From: an uncultured bacterium
Lineage (GTDB): Bacteria > Actinomycetota > Coriobacteriia > Coriobacteriales > Coriobacteriaceae
NCBI GenBank assembly: GCA_905216075.1
Contig: CAJMSO010000044.1
Coordinates: 1 to 10,309, forward strand
Direction: 5' to 3'
DNA length: 10,309 nt
In this document: in pieces, positions 7,469-10,309 of the stretch
Layout: each line of letters begins with the position of its first letter
Numbering within the stretch: the first letter of the stretch is position 1
Made by a program: the position numbers and the translations under genes
Notes under the pieces: model-generated
What the model was told of the DNA's origin: nothing
Database searches by the model: none
Seen by the model: the letters and a program-made list of their open reading frames with translations, nothing else

Positions 7469-7861
7469 ATGCGTATCCGCATCGTGTGCCCCGTGAGCTG
7501 CGCCTATGAGGGCGACGCTGCGTTTGTGTCGATTCCGTCCACGGATGGCGAGTTTGGTGTTCTGCCTGCTCACTCCAGCGAAATCTGCACGATCGACCGC
7601 GGTTACGTTCGCGTTTCCGATAAGGCCATGGGCACTGTCGACCACACGTTTGCCGTGGCCGGCGGCTATGCCCAGGTTGCGGACGATGTCGTGACCGTTC
7701 TCGCCGAGCGCGCTTGCGATTTGGCGACCGTCGACGCCGACAAGGTTAAAGCTGATATTCAAGGTTTTGAAGAGAAGCTGGGTAATTTGTCGGAGGATGA
7801 TGCACGCCGCGCCTACCTCTATAATGAAATCGCATGGTGTAAGCTCAAGCTTGCCCAATAG
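7469..7861 (+). CDS. atpC: ATP synthase F1 subunit epsilon
   Basis: Rotor subunit at the foot of gamma that can inhibit ATP hydrolysis. The 130-residue protein has the N-terminal beta-sandwich (about 1-83) with the family motif GEFGVLPAHS (27-36) and FAVAGGYAQVADDVVTVLAE (61-80), then a two-helix C-terminal domain (about 87-129). The ATG is preceded by GGGGGAG at 7453-7459, inside the end of atpD. It is the last gene of the operon, 36 bases before the terminator stem. A perfect TATAAT sits within its 3' end at 7820-7825 and may belong to a murA promoter. Confidence 0.95.
   Translation: MRIRIVCPVSCAYEGDAAFVSIPSTDGEFGVLPAHSSEICTIDRGYVRVSDKAMGTVDHTFAVAGGYAQVADDVVTVLAERACDLATVDADKVKADIQGFEEKLGNLSEDDARRAYLYNEIAWCKLKLAQ
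7820..7825 (+). promoter_or_regulatory. Possible -10 element for murA inside atpC
   Basis: A perfect TATAAT lies in the coding end of atpC. No good -35 exists 16-18 bases upstream, and no TGn extension precedes it, so the match could be a chance product of the codons for Leu-Tyr-Asn-Glu. If active, transcription would start near 7832 and must cross the hairpin at 7898-7936 before reaching murA. Confidence 0.25.
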
Positions 7862-7897
7862 TCAGACGTTTTAGCGTTCGACCATTTGCGAACACAT

Positions 7898-7936
7898 CAT
7901 GCCCGGGATGGCTCAGCCACCCCGGGCATGCTTTTT
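7898..7936 (+). terminator. Intrinsic terminator of the atp operon
   Basis: CATGCCCGGG (7898-7907) pairs perfectly with CCCGGGCATG (7921-7930). Inside it TGGC (7909-7912) pairs with GCCA (7916-7919) around a TCA loop, separated from the outer stem by one A-C mismatch. A run of five T follows (7932-7936). This is a strong rho-independent terminator. A weaker 5-base stem (GTTCG 7876-7880 with CGAAC 7889-7893) lies just before it. The U-tract ends one base before the murA ribosome site, so the element also forms the murA leader and could limit murA expression by partial read-through. Confidence 0.9.
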
Positions 7937-7937
7937 G

Positions 7938-7943
7938 AAAGGG
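7938..7943 (+). promoter_or_regulatory. Ribosome binding site of murA, fixing the TTG start
   Basis: AAAGGG at 7938-7943 lies 6 bases before TTG 7950 and directly follows the terminator U-tract. The encoded protein begins MDIIRVEGG, in register with the normal MurA N-terminus, so the TTG start is well supported. Confidence 0.75.
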
Positions 7944-7949
7944 TAGACC

Positions 7950-9233
7950 TTGGATATTATCCGCGTTGAGGGTGGCCACGCCATCGGAGGTTCCGTGCCT
8001 GTTTCGGGTGCCAAGAACTCCGCGCTCAAACTTATGGCGGCAACGCTTCTGGCGCCGGGCAAGACGACGCTGCAGAACGTGCCTGATATTTCCGATGTCC
8101 ACGTGATGGGCAAGGTGCTCAAGGGTATGGGCGCCACGATCGATGTTCTCGACGAGCACACGCTCGAGATTGATACCTCTCAGGTCGATTCTTGGGAGGC
8201 CCCCTACGAGCTCGTTGCCAAGATGCGTGCTTCCACCGCCGTCATGGGACCCCTGCTGGGTCGCTTCCATCGCGCCAAAATTGCCATGCCGGGCGGCTGC
8301 AACCTGGGTGCTCGCAAGATCGATATGCACATTCTTGGTCTTGAGGCCCTGGGCGTTGAGTTCGATACCGCCCACGGTTACATCAACGCTAATGCGCCCC
8401 AAGGTCTGCGCGGTACCACCGTCACGCTCGAGTTCGCCAGCGTCGGTGCGACCGAGAACCTCATCATGGCCTCTGTGCGCGCACAGGGTACCACGGTTAT
8501 CGACAATGCCGCCCGCGAGCCCGAGATCGTCGATCTCGCTAACATGCTCAACGAGATGGGCGCCAAGATTGTTGGCGCCGGTACGCCCGTCGTGACCATC
8601 GAGGGCGTGGAAGAGCTGCATCCTGTTACCCATCGCGTAGTGGGCGACCGCATCGAGGCCGGTACCTTTATCGTCGCCGGTGCGCTGATGGCCGACGATC
8701 GCGGTGTTGACGTCACGGGTTTTTGCCCCATTCACTTGGGCATGGTTCTCAAGAAGATGGAGCTTATGGGCATCGATTGCGAGCGTACCGACGACGGCGT
8801 CCATGTGAACCGTGCCGAGCGTATCAAGCCGGTCGATATCCAGACGCTTCCGTTCCCCGGTTTCCCGACCGACATGCAGGCGCAGATTATGGTGCTCTCC
8901 GCCCTTGCCGACGGCAGTTCCGTTATTACCGAAAACATCTTCGAGAATCGCTTTATGTTTGCCTCTGAGCTGGTGCGCATGGGTGCCGACATTCGTATCG
9001 AGAGCCATCATGCCATGATTCATGGCGTCAAGGGCTTCTCGGGTGCACAGGTTACCTCGCCCGATCTGCGTGGCGGAGCGGCCCTCGTCGTAGCGGGCTT
9101 GATCGCCGACGGGACGACCGAGGTTTCGGCCATCCATCACATCAAGCGCGGCTACGAGCAGTTTGTCGAAAAGCTGCAGGCGCTCGGCGCGCATGTCGAG
9201 CATGCTACCGTCCCCGATCCCGTCATCTACTAA
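7950..9233 (+). CDS. murA: UDP-N-acetylglucosamine 1-carboxyvinyltransferase
   Basis: First committed step of peptidoglycan synthesis: transfers enolpyruvate from PEP to UDP-GlcNAc in the cytoplasm. The 427 residues equal the usual family length. Catalytic features are Lys22 in SGAKNS, the loop cysteine Cys117 in MPGGCNLGAR (E. coli Cys115), Arg122 in the same loop, Asp308 in GFPTDMQAQ (E. coli Asp305), and Arg400 in KRGYEQ (E. coli Arg397). Because the cysteine is present rather than aspartate, fosfomycin sensitivity of the enzyme itself is expected. The start is TTG. In Bacillus subtilis murAA likewise lies shortly downstream of the atp operon. The LCP gene follows after 12 bases, suggesting a shared transcript for cell-wall functions. 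Confidence 0.97.
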   Translation: MDIIRVEGGHAIGGSVPVSGAKNSALKLMAATLLAPGKTTLQNVPDISDVHVMGKVLKGMGATIDVLDEHTLEIDTSQVDSWEAPYELVAKMRASTAVMGPLLGRFHRAKIAMPGGCNLGARKIDMHILGLEALGVEFDTAHGYINANAPQGLRGTTVTLEFASVGATENLIMASVRAQGTTVIDNAAREPEIVDLANMLNEMGAKIVGAGTPVVTIEGVEELHPVTHRVVGDRIEAGTFIVAGALMADDRGVDVTGFCPIHLGMVLKKMELMGIDCERTDDGVHVNRAERIKPVDIQTLPFPGFPTDMQAQIMVLSALADGSSVITENIFENRFMFASELVRMGADIRIESHHAMIHGVKGFSGAQVTSPDLRGGAALVVAGLIADGTTEVSAIHHIKRGYEQFVEKLQALGAHVEHATVPDPVIY

Positions 9234-9245
9234 TACAGGTTGCCT

Positions 9246-10309
9246 ATGTTTAATAAAAAGCCCCTCGCGGATACCACCGCCCGAAGACCCTCAACTGGTG
9301 CGCAGGCCAAGATCTACAGTCGCGATAACGTGGCTCGCTATTCCGAGCGCGCTCGTCAACGTCGTCGTAGCCACACGATTCGTCACGTCGCGCTCATTGT
9401 CGTGCTTGGCGTGCTGCTGAGTGCCACTACCGCTGCCGGCCTGTGGTTTGCCACCATTATGGGCAAGCTCGGCGATTCTAATGTCATTACCGACAATCTG
9501 CGTCGGGTTCTGGTTGACACCGATGAGGCAAAGGATCCGTTCTACGTGCTGCTTCTTGGCACCGACGGCCGTCCGGGCGAGGATACGTATCGTGCCGACT
9601 CGATTATCCTGGCACGCATCGACCCCACGCAAAAGCAGGCGACGCTCATTTCCGTTCCGCGCGACACCAAGGTCGAGTACAAGGGCGAGACCATGAAGAT
9701 CAACGCCTGCCATACCGTTGGCGGCGCCGAGGCCATGGTCGAGGCGGTCAACGAGCTGTGCGGTGTTCAGATTTCCCACTATGCCGAGGTCAGCTTCGAC
9801 GGTATGCAGGCGCTGATTGATTCGGTTGGCGGTATCGACATTAACGCAACCGATGATGTTGACGACCCCGAGCACCTGGATATTAAGATTACCGCTGGTC
9901 AGCAGCATATGGACGGCGCCACCGCCCTTACCTATGCCCGCTGCCGCTACACCTATGCCGACGGCGACTACACGCGCATGCGCCACCAGCGTCAGGTGCT
10001 TGGCGCCCTTGCCAACCAGATTCTCAATAACTTCGATGCCACGAAGATCTTTGGCCTGGTTAATTCGCTGTCCGATATGCTCGTGACCGATATGAGCGTT
10101 CAGGATATCGTGGCTACGGTCAATGCCATGCGCGGTATGGATGTCGACGGCATCTACTCGGCCAACCTGCCCTCGTATGCCGACGACAGCACCATGATCG
10201 ACGGTGTGAGCCACGTCTTTGTCTACGAGGACGAGCTCAAGGAAATGATGGAGCGCGTCGATGCCGGCAAGGATCCCAAGGGTCCCAACACCATGGGTCT
10301 TTCCGACGG
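9246..10309 (+). CDS. LCP (LytR-CpsA-Psr) family protein, 3' end cut off
   Basis: The reading frame is open from ATG 9246 to the window edge, giving 354 residues with no stop. LCP proteins are membrane enzymes that transfer wall polymers such as teichoic acids or polysaccharides from lipid carriers to peptidoglycan. A basic cytoplasmic tail (1-46, including RQRRRSH) is followed by one membrane helix (about 47-69) and then the extracellular LCP domain (about 98-262). Conserved elements are LLLGTDGR (102-109), RADSIILARID (116-126), SVPRDT (136-141), KINAC (151-155), GGID (195-198) and the arginine-rich LTYARCRYT...GDYTRMRHQRQ (228-250). The ribosome site is weak (AGG, 9237-9239). The start lies 12 bases after murA, so coupling is likely. 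The exact polymer cannot be told from sequence, and the tail beyond residue 354 is not visible. Confidence 0.93.
   Translation, partial: MFNKKPLADTTARRPSTGAQAKIYSRDNVARYSERARQRRRSHTIRHVALIVVLGVLLSATTAAGLWFATIMGKLGDSNVITDNLRRVLVDTDEAKDPFYVLLLGTDGRPGEDTYRADSIILARIDPTQKQATLISVPRDTKVEYKGETMKINACHTVGGAEAMVEAVNELCGVQISHYAEVSFDGMQALIDSVGGIDINATDDVDDPEHLDIKITAGQQHMDGATALTYARCRYTYADGDYTRMRHQRQVLGALANQILNNFDATKIFGLVNSLSDMLVTDMSVQDIVATVNAMRGMDVDGIYSANLPSYADDSTMIDGVSHVFVYEDELKEMMERVDAGKDPKGPNTMGLSD

Noticed and set aside
7845..9203. 452-codon minus-strand frame opposite murA
   Set aside because: Antisense shadow of murA with no ribosome site or family motif; the sense strand encodes complete MurA.
9291..10214. 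307-codon minus-strand frame near the right edge
   Set aside because: The + strand frame from 9246 carries all the LCP family motifs; the antisense frame has none.

Overview
The window looks like a housekeeping region of a moderately high-GC Gram-positive bacterium, most likely a coriobacterium such as Collinsella. This assignment rests on GC-rich codon use, frequent GTG/TTG starts, strong GGAGG-type ribosome sites, and the gene order and protein style. No database comparison was possible. Every gene I can support lies on the + strand, and almost the whole window is coding.

Layout: upp (uracil phosphoribosyltransferase, 48-695) is followed by a 282-base gap with a long GC-rich hairpin and a probable promoter. 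Next comes a complete F1Fo ATP synthase operon in the canonical order: a small membrane protein in the atpI position (978-1289), then atpB (a), atpE (c), atpF (b), atpH (delta), atpA (alpha), atpG (gamma), atpD (beta) and atpC (epsilon), ending at 7861. A strong intrinsic terminator (7898-7936) closes the operon directly before murA (7950-9233), which begins the peptidoglycan precursor pathway. Twelve bases after murA an LCP (LytR-CpsA-Psr) family membrane protein begins (9246) and runs off the right edge.

The atp genes are packed tightly: two TAATG stop/start overlaps (atpH/atpA and atpG/atpD), one 11-base overlap (atpF/atpH), and gaps of 3-15 bases elsewhere. The exception is a 124-base spacer before atpE. 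It carries two small hairpins and the strongest ribosome site, as expected for the subunit needed in most copies. Key catalytic and ion-path residues are present in alpha, beta, a and c. The c subunit has Glu50 but lacks the Gln and Ser typical of sodium-binding rings, so a proton-driven enzyme is predicted. murA and the LCP gene form a cell-wall pair.

I found no mobile element, CRISPR array, RNA gene or evidently new system. The points worth a second look are modest: a signal-peptide-like N-terminus on subunit b, a 13-residue insertion in alpha before Walker B, a very short c subunit, a three-helix protein in the AtpI position, and a terminator placed so close to murA that murA must depend on read-through or on a promoter upstream of the hairpin.
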